DNA of 64,000 nt from Sulfurospirillaceae bacterium (GTDB lineage Bacteria > Campylobacterota > Campylobacteria > Campylobacterales > Sulfurospirillaceae): positions 178,864 through 242,863 of the forward strand of contig JAQUGO010000005.1 of assembly GCA_028684065.1 (NCBI GenBank), given 5' to 3'. A program made the translations under genes and the position numbers. Numbering within the stretch: the stretch's first letter is position 1; the number at the start of each line of letters is the position of its first letter. Shown in pieces: positions 8,832 through 17,219 of this stretch. The notes under the pieces were generated by a model that did no database searches, was not told the origin of the DNA, and saw nothing but the letters and a program-made list of their open reading frames with translations.

Positions 8832-9974
8832 CTATTTTCCTTGCTCGTTGATCGTCTTATCGATAAGCACTTCGCCACCTGGTTTGAGTCTAAAGAAGTT
8901 ATTAATGATAACTTTATCCCCACTTTGTAAAGGTCCACCCATAACGATGTATTTATCACCTGTTTCATTGCCTAGTACAACGGGCTTAACACCCACATGT
9001 CCATTGGCTTCGATAAAGACAATTTTCCCCAGAGGGTTTTGCAATACTGCTTTTTGAGGAATAGTAATAACATTTTTTTGGACGATATCATTAAGAACGA
9101 CACGAACAAAACTTCCTGGCAACAAGACGCTATCAGCATTTTCAACAATGGCACGCATTTTGACTGTACCCGTATCTTTGTTAACATTAGCATCCATAAA
9201 ATCGACGATTCCCACTTTTGTCGTTGGTTTGTTATCCACTTCAATGGCAGCATGAAGCTTGCCATTTTCGGGTAATGCCCAAAGTTTACTTTTAATATTT
9301 GTATAATCACTCAGAGGCATTGAAAACTCAACAAATACCTTAGCATTTTGTGTGATTTCAACTAATGATGTTGCACTTGCCGCCGAAACAAAATCGCCAA
9401 TATCGACTTTTTTCATACCCGTAGTTCCACTAATGGGTGCTTTGACTTTAGTATAGTCTAAATCAATTTGTGCCTGATGGAGTTGTGCTTTTGCCAATGA
9501 TAGCGCTGCTGTAGCTTCATCAAATGCCGCAAGAGCAGCATCTCGTTTTTCTTGGCTGATGGCTTTATTAGCGTAAAGTGTTTTGGTACGTTCCCAATTA
9601 CGTGTGGCATTGGCGAGAGTCGCATCATTCATTTTGACTGAAGCGTTTGCCGCATCAACTTTTGCCTTATAAATTGTATCTTCAATTTTATAGAGTAAGT
9701 CGCCAGCTTTGACGTTTTGACCTTCTGTAAAATATTTTTCTTGCAAGACGCCAGTAACTCTGGCAACAACTTTAACATTTTGCTGTGATTTAATTTCAGC
9801 AGGGTATTTCAACATAATAGGTAAAGACTGAGCACTCGGTACAATGTAGGCATCCGCTTTTGGTGCAGGCATTTTAGGTGGTGTTGCTTTAGCTTCATCT
9901 GCTGAAAAAGCAAGAGAAGGCAAGAGAAGCAATGTCAGTGCGCAGAGACTCAATGTCAATTTAGGTGTTCTCAT
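8832..9974 (-). CDS. RND efflux periplasmic adaptor (AcrA/CmeA-like)
   Basis: A 380-residue membrane fusion protein with a cleavable signal peptide (ends PSLAFSA, no lipobox Cys, so soluble periplasmic rather than a lipoprotein). Domains in order: first lipoyl half (KVVARVTGVLQEKYFTEG), an alpha-helical hairpin rich in Ala/Lys/Asp (about 100-160), second lipoyl half (VKAPISGTTGMKKVDIGDFV), beta-barrel, and membrane-proximal domain (VVLGNETGDKYIVMGGPLQSGDKVI). It links the inner-membrane pump to the TolC-type channel. Its start overlaps the channel gene stop by 4 nt and its stop abuts the pump gene. Confidence 0.93.
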   Translation of the reverse strand: MRTPKLTLSLCALTLLLLPSLAFSADEAKATPPKMPAPKADAYIVPSAQSLPIMLKYPAEIKSQQNVKVVARVTGVLQEKYFTEGQNVKAGDLLYKIEDTIYKAKVDAANASVKMNDATLANATRNWERTKTLYANKAISQEKRDAALAAFDEATAALSLAKAQLHQAQIDLDYTKVKAPISGTTGMKKVDIGDFVSAASATSLVEITQNAKVFVEFSMPLSDYTNIKSKLWALPENGKLHAAIEVDNKPTTKVGIVDFMDANVNKDTGTVKMRAIVENADSVLLPGSFVRVVLNDIVQKNVITIPQKAVLQNPLGKIVFIEANGHVGVKPVVLGNETGDKYIVMGGPLQSGDKVIINNFFRLKPGGEVLIDKTINEQGK

Positions 9975-11197
9975 TTGGTATATTCCTTGATATTTTTATT
10001 GGCATAGTAATAGTAACTTGCATAAGCAATTTGGAGGTTGTTTAAAGCTTCCTCGTATTGGGCTTTGGCATTGGTTTTAACGCTAAGAGCGTCAAGGTAA
10101 GCGATATTGTCAACCGCTCCAAGTTCATACTTTTTAGCGATAACATCATAAGCACTCATGGCTGCATCTAAAGAGCTTTTAGCGCTTTGTATTTGTGCTT
10201 TCGTGGTGCTTATTTTTGAGAGTGAAAGGTCAGCATTGATATCTTGTATCTCAGTGTTTTGTTTGATTTCACTCTCTAAGGCTTTTTGTTGAATAAAAAG
10301 AGACTCTTTTTGTTTCGAAACAGTTCCATTGTCAAACAAGCGAATGTTAAATGTTAGCATCAGCTTATTTTGATTGTTAAGCCCCTCAGGATGAAGAGCA
10401 TCATATCTATCATAGTCATACAAACTATAGGTGTCTTCGAGGCGAATTTGTGGCATGTAAGCCGCATTAAGCGATTGCGCTGAATAGGACAAAGAAGAAG
10501 CACTGGCACTGAGTGCTTGAATCTCATCGCTCAGTTCTTTTTGCACATTTTGTGGCTCTTCGACGTTTGATGCTTCCAATGTGGTGATTTTTTTACCAAT
10601 TTTAACACCTAAGAGTCTTGTGAGGGATAAAATCTGAAATTTAGTCGCATCGATTTGGTAGCCATTGTTGCTTAAAGCGGCTTGGAGTTTATCGATTTCA
10701 TCGCTCGTGGCACTCCCTACTTCATAGAATTTTTTGATACGCTCTAAGTCAGCATTGAGCTGTACTTGTTTCTCTTCGAGCGCTTTAAGGTTTGCTTCGA
10801 CACTTTTAATCGTGTAAAAATCTTGCACAATCAAGAGTTGCAAATTTTTCTTATACGCTGATGTATCGTATTTGGATGACTCAAGGAGCGCTTTGTTTTG
10901 CTCTATGGTGCTGGATTTTTTGCCACCATCATAGATATCAACACCTACTTTGGCATAACCACTGTAAATATCACCGGGTGTATTTCCCGTTCTGGCGTTG
11001 AGGCTTTGTCCATATCCACCTACATCGAGTGTAGGGTAGTAGGCGCTTTGAGTAGATTCAATCTCTTTAAGTTTAGATTCTTCTCTCAAACTTTTTGCAA
11101 CTACCATATTATTATGGGTTGTTGCAAACTCTAACAATGATTTTAAGTCATCAGCACACATCAGTGCAGGGATGAGCAAAAAAAGTAATCTCTTCAT
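9971..11197 (-). CDS. TolC-family outer-membrane efflux channel
   Basis: A 408-residue outer-membrane factor with a short signal peptide (MKRLLFLLIPALMCA). It has two repeats of long amphipathic helices, each with the family pattern of Tyr-containing short strands between helices. The C-terminal repeat includes AYDVIAKKYELGAVDNIAYLDALSV, the usual TolC DxLxA-type region. It forms the trimeric channel through which the AcrAB-like pair exports. It begins 9 nt after the tetR stop and overlaps the adaptor gene by 4 nt. Length and repeat layout are normal. Confidence 0.9.
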   Translation of the reverse strand: MKRLLFLLIPALMCADDLKSLLEFATTHNNMVVAKSLREESKLKEIESTQSAYYPTLDVGGYGQSLNARTGNTPGDIYSGYAKVGVDIYDGGKKSSTIEQNKALLESSKYDTSAYKKNLQLLIVQDFYTIKSVEANLKALEEKQVQLNADLERIKKFYEVGSATSDEIDKLQAALSNNGYQIDATKFQILSLTRLLGVKIGKKITTLEASNVEEPQNVQKELSDEIQALSASASSLSYSAQSLNAAYMPQIRLEDTYSLYDYDRYDALHPEGLNNQNKLMLTFNIRLFDNGTVSKQKESLFIQQKALESEIKQNTEIQDINADLSLSKISTTKAQIQSAKSSLDAAMSAYDVIAKKYELGAVDNIAYLDALSVKTNAKAQYEEALNNLQIAYASYYYYANKNIKEYTK

Positions 11198-11206
11198 AGT
11201 TTCACC

Positions 11207-11803
11207 TTAGTTTTGTTTTGTTAGTAATGCAAAGATGGCATCAATAAAATTGTTGACCTCTTGTTCTATATCTATCACAGTTGTGGTTATTGCATGGGTA
11301 ATAAAGATACCTGTACCAAAGGTAAACATACCTTGGATAAGGTGGAGTGATTGGGGAATGACTTCACCTTTATCAACGCCTTCTTGCATAATTTGCATCA
11401 CCCATTGCTTATAGTTATGATGACAATTTGTTTGAAAGTCCATAATTTTTTGATTAGGATTGAGTAGACTAATAGACATAAATTCTTTATAGATTGAACG
11501 TAAGTCAGAACTCTCCTCATCATAAAAAAATTCGAAAAAAACTTTAATTTTTTCTTTTGTGGAAGTTGCTCTTTTGAGTTTTTCTTGTTTTCTCACATTG
11601 CTCTCTGCCATCAAAATCGCTACAAGTTCAAAGACAATATCTTCTTTATTGGCAAAATATTCGTAAATTGTTCCTTTTCCGATACCTGCTGTTAGGGCAA
11701 TTTGTGACATCGTGATATCACTGTGGTGATGTTTGACAAAGAGTTCTTTACATGCAAGAGCAATATCGGTTCGTTTTTGTGTTTTGCTAACACAGCATGC
11801 CAT
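11207..11803 (-). CDS. TetR-family repressor of the efflux operon
   Basis: A 198-residue regulator with an N-terminal HTH (ITMSQIALTAGIGKGTIYEYF, split from a longer motif at about 35-58). The C-terminal ligand domain is variable. It begins MACCVSKTQKR with two adjacent Cys. It is the first gene of the leftward efflux operon, and a perfect 15-bp operator lies 20 nt before its ATG, so autoregulated repression of itself and the pump genes is likely, as for cmeR/acrR. The inducing ligand cannot be read from sequence. The RBS is AAAAAGGAG 6 nt upstream. Confidence 0.92.
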   Translation of the reverse strand: MACCVSKTQKRTDIALACKELFVKHHHSDITMSQIALTAGIGKGTIYEYFANKEDIVFELVAILMAESNVRKQEKLKRATSTKEKIKVFFEFFYDEESSDLRSIYKEFMSISLLNPNQKIMDFQTNCHHNYKQWVMQIMQEGVDKGEVIPQSLHLIQGMFTFGTGIFITHAITTTVIDIEQEVNNFIDAIFALLTKQN

Positions 11804-11823
11804 ACATTCTCCTTTTTATTATT

Positions 11824-11838
11824 GACCGACGGTCGGTC
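11824..11838. promoter_or_regulatory. TetR-type operator
   Basis: GACCGACGGTCGGTC is a perfect inverted repeat (7-bp arms, one central base) of the classic TetR-family operator type. It lies just upstream of the tetR start. Confidence 0.85.
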
Positions 11839-12004
11839 GAATGAAATTCTATAAAGTTCGTGCTTAGTTTTTGTTGAAAAAAATGCCTCAATAAGGGAAT
11901 TAAACTTGAACGTCAACATGGTTTGAAATATCATTGTATTTTATAATGCAAAGTATGTATACTTCTTCAATGTTTTCATTGTATTTTATCATCGAGGAGT
12001 TTCT

Positions 12005-12925
12005 ATGAAAATTGCTGTTATTTCGCCTTTATTTTCTCGTTCACCTGTGTTGATGCAAGAACTCTCAACCTATTTTCCTGATGTGAAATATAACATCGAT
12101 AACACCTTAAAAACCAAAGAGGATATTATCGCTTATTTGCAAGAAATGGATGGGGCTATTGTGGGGCGTGAAGAGATTGATGATGCGATTTTGCGTGCAT
12201 GTCCCAAGCTCAAAATCCTTTCACGCTATGGAGTAGGACTTGATAATATTGACCTTGAAGCGATGGAAAAACGTGGCGTAAAGCTTGGCTGGAGCGGAGG
12301 AACAAATAGTAATTCAGTAGCTGAGATAACCCTTTCATTGATGCTTTCACTCATACGTAATCTTCACATTGCAACAACATTGTTAAAAAATCATATTTGG
12401 AAAGTCAATGGTGGAAGTGAATTGACGGGTAAAACTATCGGACTTTTTGGTTTTGGCAATATCGCTAAACGAGTGGTCGAGCTTCTCGCCCCTTTTAACT
12501 GCACCATCCTTGTATGTAATCGTACACACAGCAAAGCAGACATCGAAAAATACGGCATTACCTATGCCAGTAAAGAGCAAATTATCAAAGAAGCAGATAT
12601 TATTTCGATTCACTTGCCACTTACCACAGAGAGCCAAAATCTTTTTTCAACGGCCGAATTTGAAGCGATGAAGCCAACATCGTTTATCATAAATACAGCA
12701 CGCGGTGGCATTATTGATGAAGAAGCACTCAAAGTAGCTTTAAAAACAGGACAAATCGCAGGAGCAGGATTGGAGGCCTTTTTGGAAGAGCCAACACAAG
12801 ATTGGGAGCTTATTGACTTACCCAATCTTGTTTGTTTGCCCCACCTAGGTGGAAATTCTCAAGAGAGTATTCTTGCGATGGGGCAGGCTAGCATTGGGCA
12901 TTTACGAGAGTATTTTAATGTTTAG
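12005..12925 (+). CDS. D-isomer 2-hydroxyacid dehydrogenase (phosphoglycerate dehydrogenase-like)
   Basis: A 306-residue NAD-dependent oxidoreductase. The Rossmann motif is GLFGFGNIAKRV (about 145-156). The catalytic set is visible: Arg in NTARGGIIDEEAL, Glu in the LEEPTQDWEL region, and His in CLPHLGGNSQES. The short length and absence of an ACT domain set it apart from long SerA forms, so the substrate (3-phosphoglycerate, glyoxylate or another 2-oxoacid) is open. The RBS is CGAGGAG 6 nt upstream. It is monocistronic, convergent with the next gene, whose stop is 4 nt away. A relative, but not a close copy, occurs at 22120-23085. Confidence 0.88.
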   Translation: MKIAVISPLFSRSPVLMQELSTYFPDVKYNIDNTLKTKEDIIAYLQEMDGAIVGREEIDDAILRACPKLKILSRYGVGLDNIDLEAMEKRGVKLGWSGGTNSNSVAEITLSLMLSLIRNLHIATTLLKNHIWKVNGGSELTGKTIGLFGFGNIAKRVVELLAPFNCTILVCNRTHSKADIEKYGITYASKEQIIKEADIISIHLPLTTESQNLFSTAEFEAMKPTSFIINTARGGIIDEEALKVALKTGQIAGAGLEAFLEEPTQDWELIDLPNLVCLPHLGGNSQESILAMGQASIGHLREYFNV

Positions 12926-12929
12926 TATT

Positions 12930-13364
12930 TTAAAGTGTTTGCTTAAATTCAAGGCCTGTAATGGTATTGTTTTCAAGCGTTAAAATTGTGATGTGGTCCT
13001 CTTTTTTAGGAAAAAGTGCCACATCTTTTTCCTCTTGTATTAGTCCAATCGAATAAGGGTATTTTTTAAACTTTGGCAACATAAACATACTCAAGACCAT
13101 TCCGGGAACTTCGCTTGCATCCATCAGATAGAGAGCATTGTTTTCGTGTAGATAATGGGGATGTGCCTCTAAAAATGTTTTAACAATCTCGCCTTGTGCT
13201 TTACTAAAAGCAATGATAATTTGTTTGGTCTGTGGTGTTGGGGAGAGAGTCTTTTCAAATTGGTCTTTAAACGCAAAGCTGTGAATGGGCATACCCAGAG
13301 TCAAAGCCTCAGCAAAAAGACCTAAAGGTAAAAGCGTTAAAACTACGAGCAATAATCTTTTCAT
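12930..13364 (-). CDS. Periplasmic hypothetical protein (144 aa), possible thioredoxin-like fold
   Basis: A signal peptide (MKRLLLVVLTLLPLGLFAEA) is followed by about 125 residues. TLGMPIHSFAFKDQFEK followed by KQIIIAFSKAQG resembles the opening strands of periplasmic peroxiredoxin/thioredoxin-like proteins, which set a destination then a beta strand. There is no CxxC or single resolving Cys, so no redox activity is supported. I do not recognise the family with confidence. It has its own transcript and ends against the convergent dehydrogenase gene. Confidence 0.6.
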   Translation of the reverse strand: MKRLLLVVLTLLPLGLFAEALTLGMPIHSFAFKDQFEKTLSPTPQTKQIIIAFSKAQGEIVKTFLEAHPHYLHENNALYLMDASEVPGMVLSMFMLPKFKKYPYSIGLIQEEKDVALFPKKEDHITILTLENNTITGLEFKQTL

Positions 13365-13442
13365 AATAATAGAATCCTTGAAATAATTTTGCGCGTATTG
13401 TAGCGGTCTAAAGTAAATAAAGTATAATAAAAATTAATAAAA

Positions 13443-13464
13443 AGAGCTTTACGAAAAAAGCTCT
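13443..13464 (-). terminator. Rho-independent terminator of tex
   Basis: On the minus strand AGAGCTTT and AAAGCTCT (plus-strand arms 13443-13450 and 13457-13464) form an 8-bp stem, followed by a T-rich run. It overlaps the tex stop codon. Confidence 0.85.
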
Positions 13465-15577
13465 ATAACTCTTTGAGACTCAGGCTCACTTTGCCTTTTT
13501 CTTTATCGACTTCAAGCACACGAATACGTGTGAGTTGTTGGTTGATGCTGAGCACTTCAAGCGGATGGGCAATGCGTTTGTCGCTCATTTGTGAGATGTG
13601 AATCAGTCCGTCATTTTTAAGCCCAATGTCCACAAATGCGCCAAAATCGGCGATATTTCGCACCACACCTGATACGATAGAGCCCTCACTGAGCTCGCTA
13701 ATGTCGGTTAAGTCAGAACGAAAAGCAATCGGCGGTAAACTCTCGCGTGGGTCAAATCCTGGTTTTAAAAGCTCCGCGATAATGTCTTGCAAGGTTGCTT
13801 CCCCAATGCCTTGCTCACGTGCCAAAGCGATAATCTGCTCTTTGGAAAGCGTCGCCAAATCGGCGCGTGTTAAAAGCTTCTGCGCGATAGCATAACTCTC
13901 AGGGTGAACGCCCGTGTTATCGAGCACACTTTTACCCTCACGAATGCGAAAAAAGCCCGCGCACTGCTCATAGGCTTTAGCGCCTAAACCCTTAACTTTT
14001 AGCAATTCACTTTTACATGTAAAAGCTCCTTGAGACTCTCTGTGCTCGACAATCGCCTTAGCCAATTTTGTACCAACGCCCGCCACGTAGGAAAGCAGCG
14101 AGATAGAAGCGCTGTTAGGGTCAACCCCGATGCGATTGACCAAATCTTCGATGACTTCATGTAGTTTTTTCTCAAGCTGTTTTTGATCGACATCGTGTTG
14201 GTATTGCCCGATGCCCAACGATTTTGGATCGATTTTCACAAGTGCCGCCATTGGGTCACGCAGACGTTGTGCAATCGAAATCGCCCCTCGAATGGTTACA
14301 TCAAGATTGGGGTACTCCTCGGTGGCTATTTTAGACGCGGAGTAGATGGAAGCGCCCGCTTCGGAAACCACCGTATAAGCAAGGTTGAGTCCTTCTTCAC
14401 GGTTGAGACGTGCGAAAAACTCTTGGCTTTCGCGCGAACCCGTCCCATTGCCAATCGCCACCGCGGTGATGTGGTATTTTTGCGTAAATTCTTTGATGAC
14501 TTTAGCGGACTTTTCATAGTCACTTTGCGGTGGCGTTGGATAGATAACCGCATGCGTCAGATACGTGCCATGCTCGTCCACAACGGCGAGCTTACACCCC
14601 GTGCGATACGCTGGGTCAACACCCAAAATAACGCGCTTGGTCACAGGTGGCGTGTTTAAAAGTTGAGAGAGATTTTTGCCAAAGGTCGCAATCGCTTGCG
14701 TATCGGCTTTTTCTTTGATAATGGCGTGAATTTCACGCTCTAGTGAGGGAAACAGAAGCCGTTTAAATCCGTCCAAATACGCCTCTAATAAATAGCTTTT
14801 AGAACTTCTCGCGTTACGCGGAATGCGGTAACGCTCTATCGCATTCTCCACCCTTTCCATCTCATGTGCAATCTTTACATGTAACTCTTTTTCAGCCACT
14901 CCACGCATCATGGCAAGGTAACGGTGTGAAGGAATATATGCTATCTTTTCGGCTTTGCCTGCCAGTTTGGCGTAAAGTCCATCGGGTTTAAGCGTTTTGG
15001 AGGCTTTGATCTCAAAAGCACCGTAAGTATAGAGCTGATCGCGCCAATATTCGCGCTCTTTAGGCTCGTCGGAGTAGCGCTCGGCTAAAATGTCTTGCGC
15101 CCCCGCGATGGCTTCTTTCACGCTTCCCACTTTCTCATTCACAAAACTTTGCGCTCTCTTTTCAAACGCTTCACGCTCCAACTCGGCACGCTCCAAACTA
15201 TCGGCTAATGGCGTAAGCCCTGCCGCAATAGCAAGCGCCGCACGCGTATTTTTCTTCTCTTTGTAAGGCCTGTAAATGTCCTCCAACGCCTGCAAACTCT
15301 CCGCCCTTTCAACGGCACTTTTCACCTCAGCACTTAAGACAACTTTCTCGGCGATCAACCGTAAAACTTCCTCTTTGCGCTCATGGAGTTTCTTCGCATA
15401 AGCATAAATACTCTCAAACTCACGCAACTGCTCATCGCTCGCCCCACCTGTCATCTCCTTGCGATAACGCGCGATAAACGGAATGGTCGAGCCCTCGTCT
15501 AACAGTTTTAAAATGTTAATAATATTTTCTTTGGCAATGCCTGTCTTTTGGACTAAAATGGGAATAAGTGGATTCAT
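13463..15577 (-). CDS. tex: Tex, RNA-binding transcription accessory protein
   Basis: A 704-residue cytoplasmic protein of standard Tex length. Order of domains: N-terminal HTH-like helical region (GIAKENIINILKLLDEGSTIPFIARYRKEMTGG, a hallmark opening), a YqgF/RNase H-like domain (ILGVDPAYRTGCKLAVVD near residue 318), helix-hairpin-helix repeats (NSASISLLSYVAGVGTKLA and LLKVKGLGAKAYEQ), and a C-terminal S1 domain (GSIVSGVVRNIADFGAFVD near 635). Tex binds nucleic acid and affects transcription and stress tolerance in several bacteria. It is a single gene with its own terminator. Two TTACATGTAA palindromes lie in the coding region (14013, 14875) and one just upstream of the start (15598). Confidence 0.95.
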   Translation of the reverse strand: MNPLIPILVQKTGIAKENIINILKLLDEGSTIPFIARYRKEMTGGASDEQLREFESIYAYAKKLHERKEEVLRLIAEKVVLSAEVKSAVERAESLQALEDIYRPYKEKKNTRAALAIAAGLTPLADSLERAELEREAFEKRAQSFVNEKVGSVKEAIAGAQDILAERYSDEPKEREYWRDQLYTYGAFEIKASKTLKPDGLYAKLAGKAEKIAYIPSHRYLAMMRGVAEKELHVKIAHEMERVENAIERYRIPRNARSSKSYLLEAYLDGFKRLLFPSLEREIHAIIKEKADTQAIATFGKNLSQLLNTPPVTKRVILGVDPAYRTGCKLAVVDEHGTYLTHAVIYPTPPQSDYEKSAKVIKEFTQKYHITAVAIGNGTGSRESQEFFARLNREEGLNLAYTVVSEAGASIYSASKIATEEYPNLDVTIRGAISIAQRLRDPMAALVKIDPKSLGIGQYQHDVDQKQLEKKLHEVIEDLVNRIGVDPNSASISLLSYVAGVGTKLAKAIVEHRESQGAFTCKSELLKVKGLGAKAYEQCAGFFRIREGKSVLDNTGVHPESYAIAQKLLTRADLATLSKEQIIALAREQGIGEATLQDIIAELLKPGFDPRESLPPIAFRSDLTDISELSEGSIVSGVVRNIADFGAFVDIGLKNDGLIHISQMSDKRIAHPLEVLSINQQLTRIRVLEVDKEKGKVSLSLKEL

Positions 15578-15597
15578 ACTTTCTGCTTTCCTAGGTT

Positions 15598-15607
15598 TTA
15601 CATGTAA
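15598..15607. repeat. TTACATGTAA palindrome upstream of tex
   Basis: Exact copy of the window-wide 10-mer palindrome, 20 nt upstream of the tex ATG, where it could touch the tex leader or promoter. Confidence 0.7.
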
Positions 15608-15684
15608 AGATTTTTTTGAGGGAGTATTTTAGCGGAAATGATGCTTATTCGGGATAAAAGATTAACCACCAACCTTGTTTTTTG

Positions 15685-16509
15685 TTATTGTTCTTGTATA
15701 AATAAACGATCAAAAATTGAATTCATTCTTTCAATATTTTTATTTAATGCTTTTTTAAAGGCTTCAGGTTCACTATCACTACCTAACTCTTTTCTTAGTG
15801 CAATTATCATAGGAGATGATAAAGAGATAAGGCGAGCCTGTTTTTCAATACACTTCTTGGTAAATTCAATTAATAATGGACGTAAAATATTTTCCTCTAC
15901 TTCCTTGCTTTTAGTACTTTTTTCTACAATATCATTTTGAATTTCATAGCTCTTTGTAAGATAATCAAATATTTTTTTATCACTTCTTCCTTGTAAATTA
16001 AATTCTTGCATCATTGTAATAATTCTATTTTTCTCATTATTACTAGATTCAATAGTTGATTGGTATATATAACTAGCCATTTTATGGTCTAAAACAATTG
16101 CACGATTTAGCATTAAAGGAATAAGACTTTCAGTAATTTCTACTGAATAATTTAAAATTTCAGAAACAGTTGATTCATTTGCTACTAAATAGGACTTAGC
16201 AACAATACCACTATGATTTTTTATTTGCATCTCTATTTCTTTTTGTGAGAAGTCTAGGTTAGATAATTTAGGGATAATTTCCAATACATTAGCAAAGGAA
16301 CTTGCTAGATTAAGAAAAACCTCTTTTTTTAATACTAGTTTTTGTTCATCTTGAAATTTTCGCTTTTCATGTTCAAGTAAAGTATCTTGCCTTTTTTCAC
16401 TTCCTTTATTTGTCCATAAAACTCCAAGAAATGTTAAGCCTGAGGCAATAACTGCACTCCAAATTACGTCTGGTACTTTAGAAATCCAACAGATAAATAA
16501 TTCCATCAT
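15685..16509 (-). CDS. Membrane-anchored helical protein of unknown function (274 aa)
   Basis: One N-terminal transmembrane segment (about 8-30, SKVPDVIWSAVIASGLTFLG) is followed by a charged coiled-coil-like region (NKGSEKRQDTLLEHEKRKFQDE) and about 200 residues of predicted helix. No catalytic motif is visible. The gene is visibly richer in A and T than tex or the DUF711 gene on either side, and it uses many ATA, AGA and TTA codons, so recent acquisition is plausible. An RBS (AAGGAT) lies before the first of two adjacent ATGs. I do not recognise the family. Membrane-anchored coiled-coil proteins of this shape occur near phage or defence genes, but no such partner is next to it here. Confidence 0.65.
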   Translation of the reverse strand: MMELFICWISKVPDVIWSAVIASGLTFLGVLWTNKGSEKRQDTLLEHEKRKFQDEQKLVLKKEVFLNLASSFANVLEIIPKLSNLDFSQKEIEMQIKNHSGIVAKSYLVANESTVSEILNYSVEITESLIPLMLNRAIVLDHKMASYIYQSTIESSNNEKNRIITMMQEFNLQGRSDKKIFDYLTKSYEIQNDIVEKSTKSKEVEENILRPLLIEFTKKCIEKQARLISLSSPMIIALRKELGSDSEPEAFKKALNKNIERMNSIFDRLFIQEQ

Positions 16510-16609
16510 GATTACATCCTTAAAAAAAGAAAAAGGCTACTTTTCACTATCACCGCTTTTACATGCAAAGCTAATTATACTTTATTCCAAACCATAAGAG
16601 CTGAAAAAA

Positions 16610-17167
16610 TCATTTCTGTATTGTAGTAGCATCTTGCGCCAAAGGCGCTCTTCGTACCACAAAACCTGTTTGGGTTTTGTAGATTTCAAAGACTTGATTG
16701 AGGGTGATTTCTTGGTAGACGGAACTTCCGTATTCGATATCAACGAAGGGATTCCATCCGTAGAGTGTGAATCGGTCTAGCAAGGTGTTTTCACCAAGGT
16801 CATAGGAGAGGTTTTGTTTGGTATTTTGGTCTTCATTTTTTTTGTAACGCCCTTCAAAGCGTTCTAAAACGTAGCGGGAGTCCAGTTTGAGAAGATTTGA
16901 CCAGTATTTCATTTTCATAAATTTTGCATCGATGCGCCATTGTTCCCCGTAGATGTTAAAATCCCCAACCACTTTGCCATCTTCGCCACTTAGGTGCGCG
17001 ATATGAAAAGCGCTTTGATTGTAAGGTTTGGTAAAGTAAACCGTTGCGATGAGCGTTTCTTGGGTGAGGGCGGTATAGGTCCATGAAAACAGCCCTACCA
17101 AGATGGCATTAAGTATAAGACTCGCTAGGATGAGCCCAAAAGAGATTCGCATCAAAAATCGCCTCAT
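16610..17167 (-). CDS. Membrane-anchored hypothetical protein (185 aa)
   Basis: A single N-terminal membrane segment (about residues 7-30, ISFGLILASLILNAILVGLF) precedes a 150-residue beta-rich domain that would face the periplasm. Patterns such as ATVYFTKPYNQSAFHIAHLSGEDGKVVGDFNIYGEQW (here joined by eye) suggest repeated beta strands. No cysteines, no metal motif, no known domain recognised. The RBS GGAGAA is 5 nt upstream of ATG. It is transcribed with, or just downstream of, the DUF711 gene (52-nt gap). Function unknown. Confidence 0.6.
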   Translation of the reverse strand: MRRFLMRISFGLILASLILNAILVGLFSWTYTALTQETLIATVYFTKPYNQSAFHIAHLSGEDGKVVGDFNIYGEQWRIDAKFMKMKYWSNLLKLDSRYVLERFEGRYKKNEDQNTKQNLSYDLGENTLLDRFTLYGWNPFVDIEYGSSVYQEITLNQVFEIYKTQTGFVVRRAPLAQDATTIQK

Positions 17168-17219
17168 TTTTTCTCCTATAGCTCGTTAATCTTTCTTCTA
17201 TCATAGCTAAATTTTAATG

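Noticed and set aside
14183..14659. 158-codon ORF antisense to tex
   Set aside because: Shadow of the well-supported tex frame; no RBS, composition typical of an antisense frame.
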